A DNA stretch of 64,000 nt from Aspidiotus rigidus (lineage: Eukaryota; Arthropoda; Insecta; Hemiptera; Diaspididae): the NCBI GenBank assembly GCA_035079385.1, contig JAVHKY010000061.1:1674001-1738000 (forward strand). Reading direction: 5' to 3'. A program made the translations under genes and the position numbers. Below the pieces are notes generated by a model. That model saw only the letters and a program-made list of their open reading frames with translations, ran no database searches and was not told the origin of the DNA. Below are positions 22,600 through 34,127 of this stretch, piece by piece. How positions within the stretch are numbered: the first letter of the stretch is position 1; each line of letters opens with the position of its first letter.

Positions 22600-24480
22600 G
22601 TTTAGAAACGAACATTCGATGTATTTGTCTAAAAAAGTAATTTACAATACAAGGATCGAGTGTACATTCATGACCCCCTACATATTTGCTCGTTATAAAA
22701 AAGTACACTTTTGATCTTTGTATTGTAAATAACTATTTTCTGAATCGATATATAGGAAAGTGAACATTGTTTTTTATCTCACAAGCATAGAACTGACTTA
22801 TTTTTACACTGTGACGTCATTGAATGGCGTATTTCAGTAGGAAAAATTGACAGTCCTCTGAAAAGAAAATAAAAACACTCAACAGTACATGTTTCATAGG
22901 TGAGTCTTACAATAATTTGTACATACATTACTTTTCTTACTTGTTCCACAAATGTATACATTACATGTACTCTTTGTGTAAAGATTCGCCTATCAAACTT
23001 GTATTGTACAAGACTTTTCGATATAAATGAAGGAAAAAGAAAAAAAAAACTCAAGTATACGTATCTATACGTTTGAGCACACGCGCGAGTTTGAACCCTT
23101 GCGTAAATGTAGTAAATACCAACGTTCCACACTGTCGCTGAAAAGCGCCACCTACGCCACAGAAATTTGTTTGACAAAAACGTACTTAGAGTGCATGCGT
23201 GTTGAAAACCAAGGTTTTCACTGCAGTTCAAGTGAATAGTGGTGAAAACAACTGTGAGAAAAATTCTTTCGTCATTGTTTCACCACTCCGTGAAAAAAAA
23301 AAGTTACACTGATATTTTCTGTGACAAAACATTGTTCTTTCACTGTCAGTGTTGTGAAAATGAGCAATTTCGTGCAGTGATTTTTGCCACAGTTTGGTCT
23401 TATCTGGTTAGGTGGCAGGCAAGGTTTGACAACCTCGTCATCTGTACACAGCAACTCCCGAGCATTGCATCCGCGTGCGGTAGTAGGAATTTTTAGTCAC
23501 CTAATTTATTGCTGTTTTTCCTCTTCTTCCTCTCTTTTGTAATAAGTTGATTGATTGTTGTGCATCTAGATGTGTTATCTAAATTTTGATCTAATATTTA
23601 TAGCATTTGAAAATTTGCCTTCTAATTATTTTCATTCGATTCAGAATCAGAACTGGTTTTTCCCTGTCAGTCTTTTCGAAAGTTTGATAGGGAACATACA
23701 ATTGTAAACGAAAAAACGAATACTCTAAAGGGAGAGTAAGGAACGGATTCGTTTAATTGAACATACAATTGCTTGTTTTCACTACTTGTTGCATAACATA
23801 CTACTAGCGCTCGCAGCGCCATTTCCGCGCCCATTACTTCTTCCTCTAATAATAAAATTTTCTTGATTATTTACCGGCGTCGGATAATTGATTGATAAAT
23901 AAATTGGAACAGATAACATGTCACACAATTGAAATTACGTTCTATATTCATAATTCAAACCGCAATTCTATTTTTATGCAATCAATCAAAAGGGATCAAA
24001 CTACTTACTATTTTTAGTTGATGGGCAATAATCTATTTGTGCTCGTCCTATCAGTCTTTTCATCCAATCAACTCCACTCACAAGTGAAAACAGAAAACCA
24101 GGGCGTTTATTTTTGTATGGGTATTCTCAGGAAACCTTGAGTTTAACTATTCGTTAATTCTACTCTGTTCGAAATTTCATAATTCACGAAAAGCCGAAGC
24201 TAGATGCGATGAAGAATTAAATCCATAATATCCTTTAAAATATCCACGTCTTCCGATATTATCAGATAATTTTCAATTTTGTTTCTTGATTTTGGATGAA
24301 ATAAATCTTATTATTTCTCAGTTCAGTCACTAGAATGAAGTCACCAAGAGTGTCTCGCAGCACACTTGACGAAGATGAAAACATCGTTCTTGATTCATTC
24401 AAACTCGAGATTTTCACTATCTAGTGTGACTAATAATAATGAAAAATGAATAAAAAAATAAAGGATGAACCTGACAAAAG
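22600..24480. other. Lola intron stretch, repeats only
   Basis: Contains palindrome-like GTATTGTAAATTACTT/AAGTA pieces (22630-22730) and a PLE-end-like segment (23700-23770: AAAAAACGAATACTC, AAGGGAGAGTAA) shared with 63570-63600. No exon was recognised on either strand. Confidence 0.5.
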
Positions 24481-24485
24481 GAAAG

Positions 24486-24486
24486 A

Positions 24487-24521
<35 letters not shown>

Positions 24522-24522
24522 A
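24486..24522. repeat. AAAT microsatellite
   Basis: About nine AAAT units without interruption, abutting the R1 repeat as at 5285-5317. Confidence 0.9.
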
Positions 24523-24523
24523 A

Positions 24524-24810
24524 GGTTCTTCATGACAATACACGTGCTGATAACAAGGATAGGATCCACTTATCGTAACGTAAGCAGCTACTCATAATAG
24601 TGTGATATTTTTTAAAACACTAGAAATTTCTCGAAAACTACTCATCAGATCCTCAAAAAAATTGCAGGTGCATAACACTACAATACGGTCAAGTCTGAAA
24701 AAACCGTCCGATAGTTTCGAAGGAGTTCCACGGACAAAAAAATCTTACAAAATAAATAAAAATACATACATACACCTATAAGGAAACCTGAACGAACGGG
24801 TGTAATACCT
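24524..24810 (+). repeat. Dispersed repeat family R1, copy 2
   Basis: Shares blocks around TCAAAAAAATTGCAGGTGCA, CACGGACAAAAAAATCTTA and GGGTGTAATACCTCACTTTT with the copy at 32680-33280, and with 5325-5735 in inverse orientation. Confidence 0.65.
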
Positions 24811-25589
24811 CACTTTTCCAACAAAACATCAACTAAGCACCGCACCGTGATGACCGACTGCTAGCACCCTCGATATTCCTACGTTTTAGTTTACTGATTA
24901 CACCGTCCGACCGACCGACACTCGAACTCGTAGCTTACAAAGTGCGCCTTATTATGCAGAACTATTATAAGGATTCCTTTAATGTCGGTACGAAAAAGTA
25001 GCGTAATCTATTTTTGTCGTTATCTAGAAATTTATATTGAGGGCAGCGACTCGCCTTACCAACTTCAATCTCCTTTTTTATTTCTTTCAAAAACTTCTCA
25101 ACCAATTTTTACCCAATTAATAAAAGCATAACTTCAAATATTGTATTCTTCCAACGTATATAACCTCTTACAAATAAATCGATTTGAAATTAGCACGACA
25201 CTAATAATTTTTTTCCGTAACTAGAATATAGATACATATTACTAGAGCTCGGATTTTTTGCTATAAAAAATTGTAAAATTTGGTACTGAAATGGAACTTT
25301 TCGTTTTTATATTCAGAAAAAAAAAAGACGAAAATAGTGGAAAGGGTAGAGGGCACAAGGCACGTAACAAAAGAAAGAAAATGATAGTCTCCAATCACAA
25401 TATTATGATGTCAAAAAGAAATCAGATTAACGAGATAAACTAAAACTAAACCAAAGAAAAACAATGAAAATCACATAGTCAGAAAATTACAATAAAACGA
25501 GTAACAAAAATTTTCTTCGAAAAAATTAGTAAAAAATTATGAGTCAAAAAATTAATAAAAAAATAAGAATAAATAAACAAATTAATAAA
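24811..25589. other. Lola intron stretch, nothing recognised
   Basis: AT-rich sequence without clear repeats or supported reading frames. Confidence 0.5.
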
Positions 25590-25641
25590 AATACAAACTA
25601 AAATTTCGAGGTAAGAGACTAAATTTTCATATCACTACCGG

Positions 25642-25671
25642 TTTCGGCCGTGACGGGACGATCATCATCAG
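25642..25671 (-). ncRNA. Hammerhead-ribozyme-like core of the PLE end
   Basis: On the minus strand: CTGATGA, then a potential stem II (ATCGT/ACGGC with a CCCGTC loop), then CGAAACCGG. The conserved CUGANGA and GAAA boxes are intact. Stem I and III pairing could not be confirmed by eye. Hammerhead ribozymes are known from Penelope-like elements. Activity is not shown. Confidence 0.4.
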
Positions 25672-25975
25672 GTGTGTTGTAGAGTACAACTAAGGTAAAG
25701 AAGAAGAGCGTGAACATATCTTCGCAAAAAATTCATATCACAGATGGAGCGTCATTGAAGGAGTTACTATTAGCTGAATTCGGAGCCATTTCCAACTCCA
25801 CTGCCAATTCCCCCCCCCCCCCCTCTCCGAAAACGTTGGCTTCGCCTTCCTTACTTAGGTAAGGCTTCTAACGATCTAGGTGGGAACTAGATAGGTACGG
25901 TTACAAAACAAGATTTTATCCGGTAACTACATTAAATCAATTATTTTATTAATCTAAAAGATTAAGTGCCTACTG

Positions 25976-26331
25976 ATGAAAAATCACACATATAATTATT
26001 TTAAGTCGTATTGTGGGGAGTGTAACGCAATGTATGTGGGTCAAACAGGTCGCACGTTCAAAAAAAGGCGAGTGAGTGTCGACCACCCTACAACCAAGAG
26101 AAACCTCTACACGCCGCTATGGCCAAACATTATATCGATTGTGGACATGATTTCGCCAAAGTAGCTGGCGAACTTGTTTATCCTTGCACTAAAGGTAATT
26201 TCATGAATAAAGTTGAAGAAACCGAAACGATAACGTCATTGAAAGCTAACGGTAATAACGTTCTGAGATGGTCTTTCCTATTCTGCGATTCATTCTCGTT
26301 TTCAAATCCTTCGATAACGCTCCATCAGTAA
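25976..26331 (+). pseudogene. GIY-YIG endonuclease remnant of a PLE
   Basis: The first frame reads SYCGECNAMYVGQTGRTFKK (the YIG half of GIY-YIG with its CxxC) and then shifts. The overlapping frame from 26119 continues MAKHYIDCGHDFAKVAGELV and then EETETITSLKANGNNVL, which match the rest of the endonuclease domain. At least one frameshift (around 26070-26120) and a lost GIY half make it inactive. Confidence 0.8.
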
Positions 26332-26460
26332 CATGAATTTTTTGCGATGATACATAATGCTCAGCCTCCTCTCTTTCTTTATCTCAGTTATTCTACACAA
26401 CACCTGATAATAGAAACTAGTATTGATATGAAAATTTAGTCTAACGCCTCGAAATTTTCC

Positions 26461-27385
26461 TATTTTTATTTTTTATTAATTATTTGACTACTTATTTTCT
26501 ACTCATTTCAATCATTTTTTTATTGGGAAAAAAAAATTCCGTTACTTATTTTAATTTTCTGATACTCTCATTTTGGTTATTTTGCTTTAGTTTGGTTTTT
26601 GTTCACCTCGTTCATCTGATTTCTTTTAACAGAGAACCTATATATATATATTTATTTATTATTTTTTTTTTGAAATTCGCCGTGCGCCGTTTGGCAAAAA
26701 ACAGAGAAAATTTTCGACTTTCGAGCAATGTATGATAGAAGAAGGACTTGGAAGAATTTAGACCTCCGAACAATATACAATAGGAGAGGGACTTACGAAA
26801 AACGACGGCTTCCTTAACGAAGTTAAACGAGGAACGCAGAAAACCTATTCTATGAGTCAAATTGGTTTTGGTATTGGGAATTCAAGCAAGCCTAGACCTA
26901 GTATTAAGCTAGTATGAAGGAGGCCTAGACCTACTATAAACCTAATATAAAATAGAACGTCATCAGTGACCTAGACCTATTTTAGGGACTTTGAAATATA
27001 TGTAAAGTTGCGCTACGCGCCCTTCCTTAGGAACTTTGTATTACGTCCTTATAACTAAACTAGAGGATCACTATAACGATTAGTCAGTTTAGTCATCCTA
27101 CTTTTTCATGATATATAATTCATATAATTCCCATCAGTTCGTTTTATGTGTTGTTTGCAGACACATCTATTTTATCGTTCTCTTAATATGTTTTGTTCTA
27201 ATCTTAAATTTTGTAATACCGACGTAACGAACATTTGTTTTTGATTTTATTCTCATAAACGCAATCGCAACCAATCCAGTTTTTCTTATTTTCTTCAAGT
27301 CGAACAAAAATCGTACAATTAACTTACATATAATTATATCTCGAGAGTCGAAATTTTTCCAAGTTCCCCTTCGATCGTATGTATA
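26461..27385. other. Lola intron stretch between PLE and copy 2
   Basis: Includes a low-complexity TAGGC/CTAGAC patch (26880-26960) like those at 18950-19195 and 63100-63500. No gene was seen. Confidence 0.5.
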
Positions 27386-27444
27386 TGTTACGCCGAATTT
27401 GGGCAATTGCACAATGCGAGCAGTCTTCAGCTATTTTACCAAAT

Positions 27445-27546
27445 TGAAAAACGGTTTTCCAATTGTACAAATCTACTTTATTAGTTGCTTTTACAAAAGT
27501 ACTTTTGGGTGTTATCCCATCACCAGTTGTTTCGCAACTGGAGAAA
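27445..27546 (-). mobile_element. PLE-end fragment inserted in copy 2
   Basis: The 102-bp insert is bounded by a perfect 12-bp direct repeat ATTTTACCAAAT (27433-27444 and 27547-27558). Copy 1 lacks it. It contains ACAAATCTACTTTATTAGTT and GTGTTATCCCATCACCAG, like 18705-18825. Its hammerhead boxes are mutated (CTGGTGA and AAAA). Confidence 0.7.
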
Positions 27547-27798
27547 ATTTTACCAAATGCGCGCAGTCATTAACTACTTTGCTGACAGCACGCAGTCGGC
27601 ATCGTAATTGCCAAATATGCGCAAAATACAGACGAGTGCGCGCGATTGGCAATACCTAAGTGTAGATTGCGCGCATTCAGCAAGTTATCATTTTTAGTGG
27701 TATCCTGAATTTGTGCAGACAACAGGTGCGCGCAGTTGAAAGAAATTCTGTCGAATTCATGCATAGAAAAATGTATTGGGAATACGTAGGCAAAAAAT

Positions 27799-28338
27799 TT
27801 AGAGATGGTAATTAATTTTGAAGTGTGAATCATTCTCATAGACTAGCTCAACCAGACCCTCATCAGGAATATACCTGTTTGAGACGGTGAAGTCTTCATT
27901 ACTCCCGTGACATATGATTTTGATATTCCAAAGCCATACGTTTAAAGTATGAGTTCTCCTAATGGAGGAGGGTACCAGACCCATCTTTGAACCTGTGGTC
28001 ACTTTCGATGACGTGGTCGGCAAAGGGTGACTCATAGGCTCATCAATTTATTTTTGGAGCTGACGACCGGGCATTCCTACATAAACTCCAGGGCAACCGT
28101 TGCAGGCTTTCACAAATAAACTTTTTACCGTGTTCGTATTATAAAATGCCGGTCGAAACCCGAAAGGACTGGGCACGCGGCTCAACTTCAACAAAAATCT
28201 ACCCAAGTAAGGAAGTCTAATCCAACGTTTCCTCCTATCTAGGTGTGAATCCCTGGGGAGGGAGGTGGTAGAATCAAGGCTTTTTCTGGTAAGCCTCCTA
28301 CAAACCATTAAGTCAATGTCCATTCTCACTTGATTCAC
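27799..28338 (-). pseudogene. Penelope RT/GIY-YIG remnant in copy 2
   Basis: Carries the same residues as the fragment at 19752-20291 (RLPYLGRFLLKL, CPGVYVGMPGRQLQ, RYIPDEGLVELVYEN), including the same stop and frameshifts. So the damage came before the two copies separated. Confidence 0.8.
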
Positions 28339-28891
28339 TCTAACCAGGGGCTTGATTGTCCCTAGTTCCTTCTGGAAAGCGTCCTGAGTGACTCAAGGTA
28401 TTGATTTGATTAGACAGGAAAAAACTGGGTGCAGTAGGTCAGATTTTTAGACTGTATTAATCACTCATTCACCACTTGATAATACCTTGTATAAACTTGT
28501 TCTTATCTACGGGTGACGTTTCATTCAAGTATTACAGGTAGTGTGCTTTGTATTTGTACTTTATTGATATGGCAAAGGTTATTGTACAATTATTTGGTTT
28601 TAAATATCAGTCATTCAAACGACTGAAAAAATCAGCGAGTTTCAAAATGCGCATATTCCATGGTAAAATATTACCGAGTCAATGTCAAAAAAGCTGTACA
28701 AGAATGTGCGCGTTCCCCATAAAAATATTGCCGAATCAGAGTCAAAAAATACATTTTCATCATTCATTGCGCGCAGTCTGCAAAAAATTTTTGGGATGCG
28801 CGCTGTCAGCAAAGTGGTTAATGACTGCGCGCATTCGGTGAAATTACTGAAGACTGCGCGCATTGGGTTATTGCCCGAATTCGGCGTAACA

Positions 28892-29935
28892 TATATAGCT
28901 CGAGTCAGAATTTTTCGAAGTTTTTCGCCGGCCGGCGCACAACGATTTTCTCAGAAAGGTTTCCTTAGACGTTGTAATTATGATTCGAGACTATCATTTT
29001 CTTTCTTTTGTTACGTGCCTTGTCCCCTCCACCCTTTCTATTAATATGGCTCGTAGATATGAGGATTCTGTACTTCTGAACAGACAAAAATAGAAATATG
29101 GATTATGAGTAAAGTGAGTGTTTACCCAACGAGACGAAAATTGCGATCGGAGCTGGATGCGAATAGAGCAAACTCAAAAATGAAAAACAAAAATAAAAAG
29201 AATAATTTTTTTCTATTACACTACATTAATAGAGACAACTTCTGATTTATTTCCATTATTGTCTATGAAAGAACGTCCAGCGGTTCTTCTTACTTTTCTG
29301 AATTTTCGAGTATGTAAAAATTCTATGTACATTTTCGGGTTGTAAAGTACGTTTCGAAGATTCTCGTCTTCTCAGTACTATTCAGTTATTCACTCCACTT
29401 TCAATATTTATTACCTTTATATTTTTCGGTAAAATAAAATTCGTACTCCCACGTCCCCTAAGCTACGAAATAAACTTTTATCTCATTTCTAGGCACTCGT
29501 CTTTTCAGGAAGTGATTCGAGAAGAACCCAGGAATACGAGCTCTATATTATATTACGTTCAAATCATGAACTCGCTCAATCCCTGGAATAGACAGAAAAA
29601 TCGCTAATTTCATGGTATAAACAAGCCTTTGGCCTATATGGCGGGATGAGCAATCGTAACCATTCAATCTTTTTTAGTGGATCAATTCATATCGTACTTT
29701 TTCAAGATAATCGTGACAATAGTATTAGCGGTCTAGAAAGCGCTTCAGACACCACATGTTCAAGTTTCCACCCTTCTCAGAAAATGACCACAAACTTCTG
29801 AAGATGAAACATCAACTCACCTAGATTAAGTTACCTATTTTTCCTACACAGCGTGTGCAGAAGAAGCACCTTTGTTTTTAGCAGCAATTCTCATACAGAT
29901 AAGGAAGGAAGAGGAAATACGACAATCTAATCGTA
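28892..29935. other. Lola intron stretch, nothing recognised
   Basis: AT-rich sequence without supported genes. A GGCCGGCGC patch at about 28928 resembles 20990, part of a dispersed repeat. Confidence 0.5.
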
Positions 29936-30008
29936 GGGCCTGGTAGCATTGCGGTTAACGTACTCGTCATGAAAACAAAAACTTGCACGTTTGTTTCCCG
30001 CTCGGATC
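29936..30008 (+). repeat. tRNA-derived SINE head (decayed)
   Basis: GGTAGCATTGCGGTTAACG resembles an RNA polymerase III A box, and GTTTGTTTCCCGCTCGG sits where a B box would be, about 40 nt later. There is no proper acceptor stem, so it is not a working tRNA gene. Confidence 0.5.
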
Positions 30009-31330
30009 AAGAGAAATCATATTTTCTCTGCCTTCCTTATTCATATATGATTCCTAACGAACGTCCGCTCATATCAACGTTTTTTAATCATAGCAGTAAT
30101 GTTGACAATTACGCGAAGAAACGAATGCTTCCTCGTACTTTACATTGTGAACAGAAACTATCGGAAACTATCCGTCAATATGAATAGTCGTAATTGGGAA
30201 GATCGGATTAATTCTAAAAACTATCGGCTTAAATAACAAAAAAAAAAAAATGGCTTATTCTTTTGCTCACATCAAATTTTAGGAACTAAAATTGCTCATT
30301 TCGCGGAATAGGCAAATAAGTTGTTCAATTCATAAGATGAGCAATTTTTCTGCGCATTCTGGGAATCAAGCAATTTTACAATCTGGGCGTCATCCACATA
30401 GCGACCAATACGATCCTTTCTTCTTTTGGAACAATAATAAAATGGAAAGCTAACGAAAGAACGACCCAACAAATTGATAGAGGAAAAGAAGGAAGGATCG
30501 AAAGAAAAAAAAATAAATAATAGTATATATCACAAAAAAAAAAAAAAAAAAAAAATTCAGAGTGAAGTGATTAATTTTGCCGAAATATAATAAACTCACT
30601 TTGAAACCTTATGATGGAACATATTTTCTCAGTTCACAAAGACTTCCCTATTTCAGTGACTGATAATAGTTCATCACGATTTGAAAATAATAAGAGAACT
30701 TCTAGAATTTGTTTTAGAATACAGGTGTAAGTGCCAAAAATAAAATGCAAAACATGGTCTTTTCGAATGATACAAAATAAGTAGTTCCACCGATTGTATT
30801 AATTTCTCATTCTACTGGGGAAATGTAAGGATTAATGATGGCGTAACGACTAAATATGGCGATCCACATCCTCACTCATTATTATAGGGCTCTAGTAGGA
30901 CGCACGTGAAAAACATTGTTGAATGCAGAAAGTCGCGCCTGGAAAAATAGCGTACGCCACATTACATAAGAACAAAGTACGCGATGAACTTGCGCTGTAT
31001 AGTGGCCCTCGCCAAATCGCTCACTTCGTTCTCTTGTAGCATAATTTACTATTCGGACTTGACAGCGAGAGAGTAGCTGCAGGGGGCACAGTAGCTTGAT
31101 TCATAAAGGTGATCGTGATATTGAATCATAATACATTCTTATGGCGAAAACGGAATTTTTTAACTCATAAAAAATTCAAGATCACGATACAATCGAGCAA
31201 AAAATCATTAAGATGTCTTTTGGTAACCTTTAGCAACAAGGAAAAATAATCCTCAAGTTTTTCAGAAATTGTAACTCATGTTATTTTCTTTGTCGAAATA
31301 TACGTAGCCAAATCGCATCCTCAACTTCTT
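30009..31330. other. Lola intron stretch, nothing recognised
   Basis: Holds a long A run (30536-30555) and AT-rich DNA. No supported exon. Confidence 0.5.
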
Positions 31331-31800
31331 GGCGCACAACTACCAATCTGCCGATTACAACTACTACACGCCTTATACGTGTAGCGATGCTAGTGCGCGA
31401 TCGCTCTGTCAAGTCCAAATTTCTTCTCTTTGTTATTTTCTTACATCATTTCTTCTTTTTTCCGTTTTGTTCATTATTGGCTACATTATATTACTTCATC
31501 GTTTTTGTTTCCAACAGAAAAATAACTTCGTTCAATTTAACGTGAACGGAAAATGGTTGATTCCCGCCAACTTTTTGGCTGGGAAAGCGTTTAATTCCCG
31601 ATCAGCTGTGGAACTGGTGGAAAAAATTTACCCGCATTCTCTTCTCTCTTCTCTTTTACACTCTCTTTCGCTTCCTCCATCTTCTCTCGTGTTCTACAGT
31701 CTGTCTTCACTGTTCTTTGTACATCTAACTTGATCGCCACCAGGATTCGAACTCAGGTCTTTTGAGTAAGAAGCCGTGATTTTAACCACTGGACTGCAGC
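31330..31800 (-). repeat. tRNA-derived SINE
   Basis: The head is at 31732-31800 (minus): CAGTCCAGTGGTTAAAATC acts as an A-box-like segment and GAGTTCGAATCCTGGTGG as a clear B box (GTTCGAATCC). The 3' body on the minus strand is GA-rich. The acceptor-stem ends do not pair, which argues for a SINE and against a functional tRNA. The tail limit is approximate. Confidence 0.6.
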
Positions 31801-32679
31801 AGCCTTGCAAGGTAGTCGATGTTATTTGAATATTGGTAGTTATTATTCAAACATAGACGCGAAAATATGCGAATATCAATTTACTTTGGATGAAAATTAA
31901 CAGAGAATGATATTTTCAAATTTAATAAGTTTGTAGGAAAACAAACAAAAATAGTTTAATCCCTTTTCCCTCCACTTTAAATCAAATCAGTATACACGAC
32001 AGCCGTCGTAAGTAACCGCGTCCGTCGAGTAATCTACCATTTCCAAAACAAGCACATATTCAAAGCTTGGTGAGCATCCTTTTCATTTACTCTTCTTCAT
32101 TAGTAATCCACACCCGAATACCTCCCTCTCCCTCCCGCTTCAATGAATAGAATATCTGTCAAAAACTTTCAATCAGCGAACATGAAAGAACTATTACTCA
32201 CACTAAAGGAAAAAACACTCTTCCTTTTCCATAGCAACATTCATTCTATTCATCCTGGGATGGTTAACGACCTGACTTTCGACTTACAGCTCTCCAAATT
32301 TTTCTGATTTAAAATAGAAAAATTTTGAAAACTACCAATCCTATTTTCAAAATAATTAATCTACTATTCTAGTACACAAATAAAACAAATCGACCCACTA
32401 CTAAAAGAGAACATTCATGCACAAAAATATTAATGATACACACATATGTACGTAAGTACATAATTAAAAAAACACTCACGCAGTCACGTGAGTAGTACAC
32501 GACTTTTCTTCTCACAATACAAAAATCATTGAGAGAGTCACTCATACAAAAATCATTGAGAGAGTCACTCCCTCGCTTTAAATTAATACCTATGTACTAA
32601 ATTTGAATGAAATATCATCGAAAATAAAATTCAATGGACCCTTGGTTAAGAATGAACCAAGAATGAACCTGTTGAATGA
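31801..32679. other. Lola intron stretch with a small tandem repeat
   Basis: A 28-bp direct duplication (AAAAATCATTGAGAGAGTCA and neighbours) occurs at about 32520-32570. Otherwise AT-rich without genes. Confidence 0.5.
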
Positions 32680-33280
32680 TAAAAGGTTTTTCATCACAAT
32701 ACACGTACTGATATCCGCTTCTCGTAATGTAAGCAGCTACTTGCAGCTATTCGTAAGTAATAGTGAGAAATTTTTCAAAAAAGTGAAAATTTCTCGAGAA
32801 CGATCCATCCGGTCCTCAAAAAAATTGCAGGTGCACATCTTCAGATATAATACTACAATATGGCCAAGTTACAAAAAAATCCATCCGGTAGTTTCGGAGG
32901 AGTTTCGCGAACAAAAAAATCTTATATAAATACCTATAAATGTAAGAACGCTTTACCGTTGTCACAAATTTTCGTGTTGGTAGCGTTGTATCAATACTCG
33001 CAGACAGGTTCGGTAGCTGCATGTTTTATAAGGTAGATAAGACTATTAGATGGTTGTCAATTGATTTCACGTATTGTACGTGCGTTAAGATAAGGGGAAA
33101 ACAGAATGCCGGAAAGACTCAGAGCACCGGTAACCGATCAGCCGATACTCTTAGACATATATAAAGGAAACCAGACATTTTTTTAATACTAGTTATGATC
33201 TAGGACCTAAATGTCGAGAAAGTTCATTGCCCCCTCCCCCTGTTGACCTTGCTACGGGTGTAATACCTCACTTTTCTAGT
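32680..33280 (+). repeat. Dispersed repeat family R1, copy 3
   Basis: Starts near AAAAGGTTTTTCATCACAAT and shares the CAAAAAAATTGCAGGTGCAC block and the GGGTGTAATACCTCACTTTT end with copy 2. A region (32940-33250) inside it is not shared, so one copy has an insertion or the other a deletion. Confidence 0.6.
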
Positions 33281-34127
33281 TAGAAAAGTCGGTAAAAGGA
33301 TTTATAAATTTGAGCCAATGTTAAAATCATCCATATCCTTTGAAACACCGAGTAAACATACCACACACACCACAAATTCTACCGTGCGAAAGACTGCCAT
33401 ACCTCCTAAAGTCGGTGAAATAGCGCTCTACCTCGGCTGTGGTTCTACACACCTTGAAAAAGTGAACAATTGCAATTGCTTACTTTCCCAACTTGTACAA
33501 AAATTCACTACTTATTCGCTGTTACTCAATTCCAAATCTATCTTGCATTGATGCGTGCGTTTTCTCGGGCGCTTGAGATAGTTCCTTGGTATTGATCACG
33601 GTATAAGATGAAGAGGTAGTGACACGAACGTGTCTCGCTATGGTAATGGTGAACGCCGTCCGTGATTTTGAAGTAGTTCTCAACGTTCCAAGCGTAGCGC
33701 TGGTGAAGAAAGGCATGGGCAATACACAAGGTCTTATGAGAATACGCTACTTTTCAAAAATTTATTGCAGAATTAGAAATGAACCCAGACCCTTGATGCT
33801 TAACACACAAATATTAGGTATTTTATTCTACCTTATAAAATTTTGAAAGAATCATCCTTTGAAGCAAATTCCTTAATTTTTTTAAATCTTCGAACATTTC
33901 ATCGATACTAGAGTACCAATGGTAACGTTTCAGCACAGGTGAGGAGCGGAGAAGAGCTCGACTGTTCGCTGCAGACCTATAGCGGAAGTACGTATGTACA
34001 ACTTCAGGACTGAGGACACCATTTTTGCGTTGCGTCTCTGCCTCTTCATCATCGCGGTATTGATACGAGTATCCAAGTAAAAACGTGACGCATCTCTTCA
34101 ATGATGCAGACAAGTATAGCGATTCCT
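33281..34127. other. Lola intron stretch, unassigned open frames
   Basis: Open frames at 33522-33722 and 33823-34143 (both minus) carry no motif I recognise and lack clear splice support. Confidence 0.4.

Larger units (their letters stand above)
25590..26460 (+). mobile_element. Short Penelope-like element with inverted terminal copies
   Basis: The left end (25590-25685, minus orientation) and right end (26395-26460, plus orientation) are inverted copies sharing TGATATGAAAATTTAGTCT and CTCGAAATTTT. The left copy keeps a hammerhead-like core, and in the right copy the stem II part is deleted. Between them are a poly(C) tract (25808-25823) and a GIY-YIG remnant. Penelope-like elements often have such partly inverted terminal repeats. 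Internally deleted and non-autonomous. Confidence 0.7.
27386..28891 (-). mobile_element. TIR transposon carrying a Penelope fragment, copy 2 (inverted)
   Basis: Reverse-complement copy of 19199-20579, nearly identical over the whole internal part: the 96-, 78-, 89-, 97- and 73-residue open frames recur unchanged. It differs near its low-coordinate end, where a PLE-end fragment is inserted. TATA borders both ends. With copy 1 it forms an inverted pair with a 6.8-kb spacer. Confidence 0.85.

Noticed and set aside
24486..24522. Possible CRISPR-like or satellite array
   Set aside because: Plain AAAT microsatellite; no spacer structure anywhere in the window.
31732..31800. Possible tRNA gene (clear B box)
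   Set aside because: The ends cannot form an acceptor stem, and the A-box side is degenerate; it fits a SINE head better.
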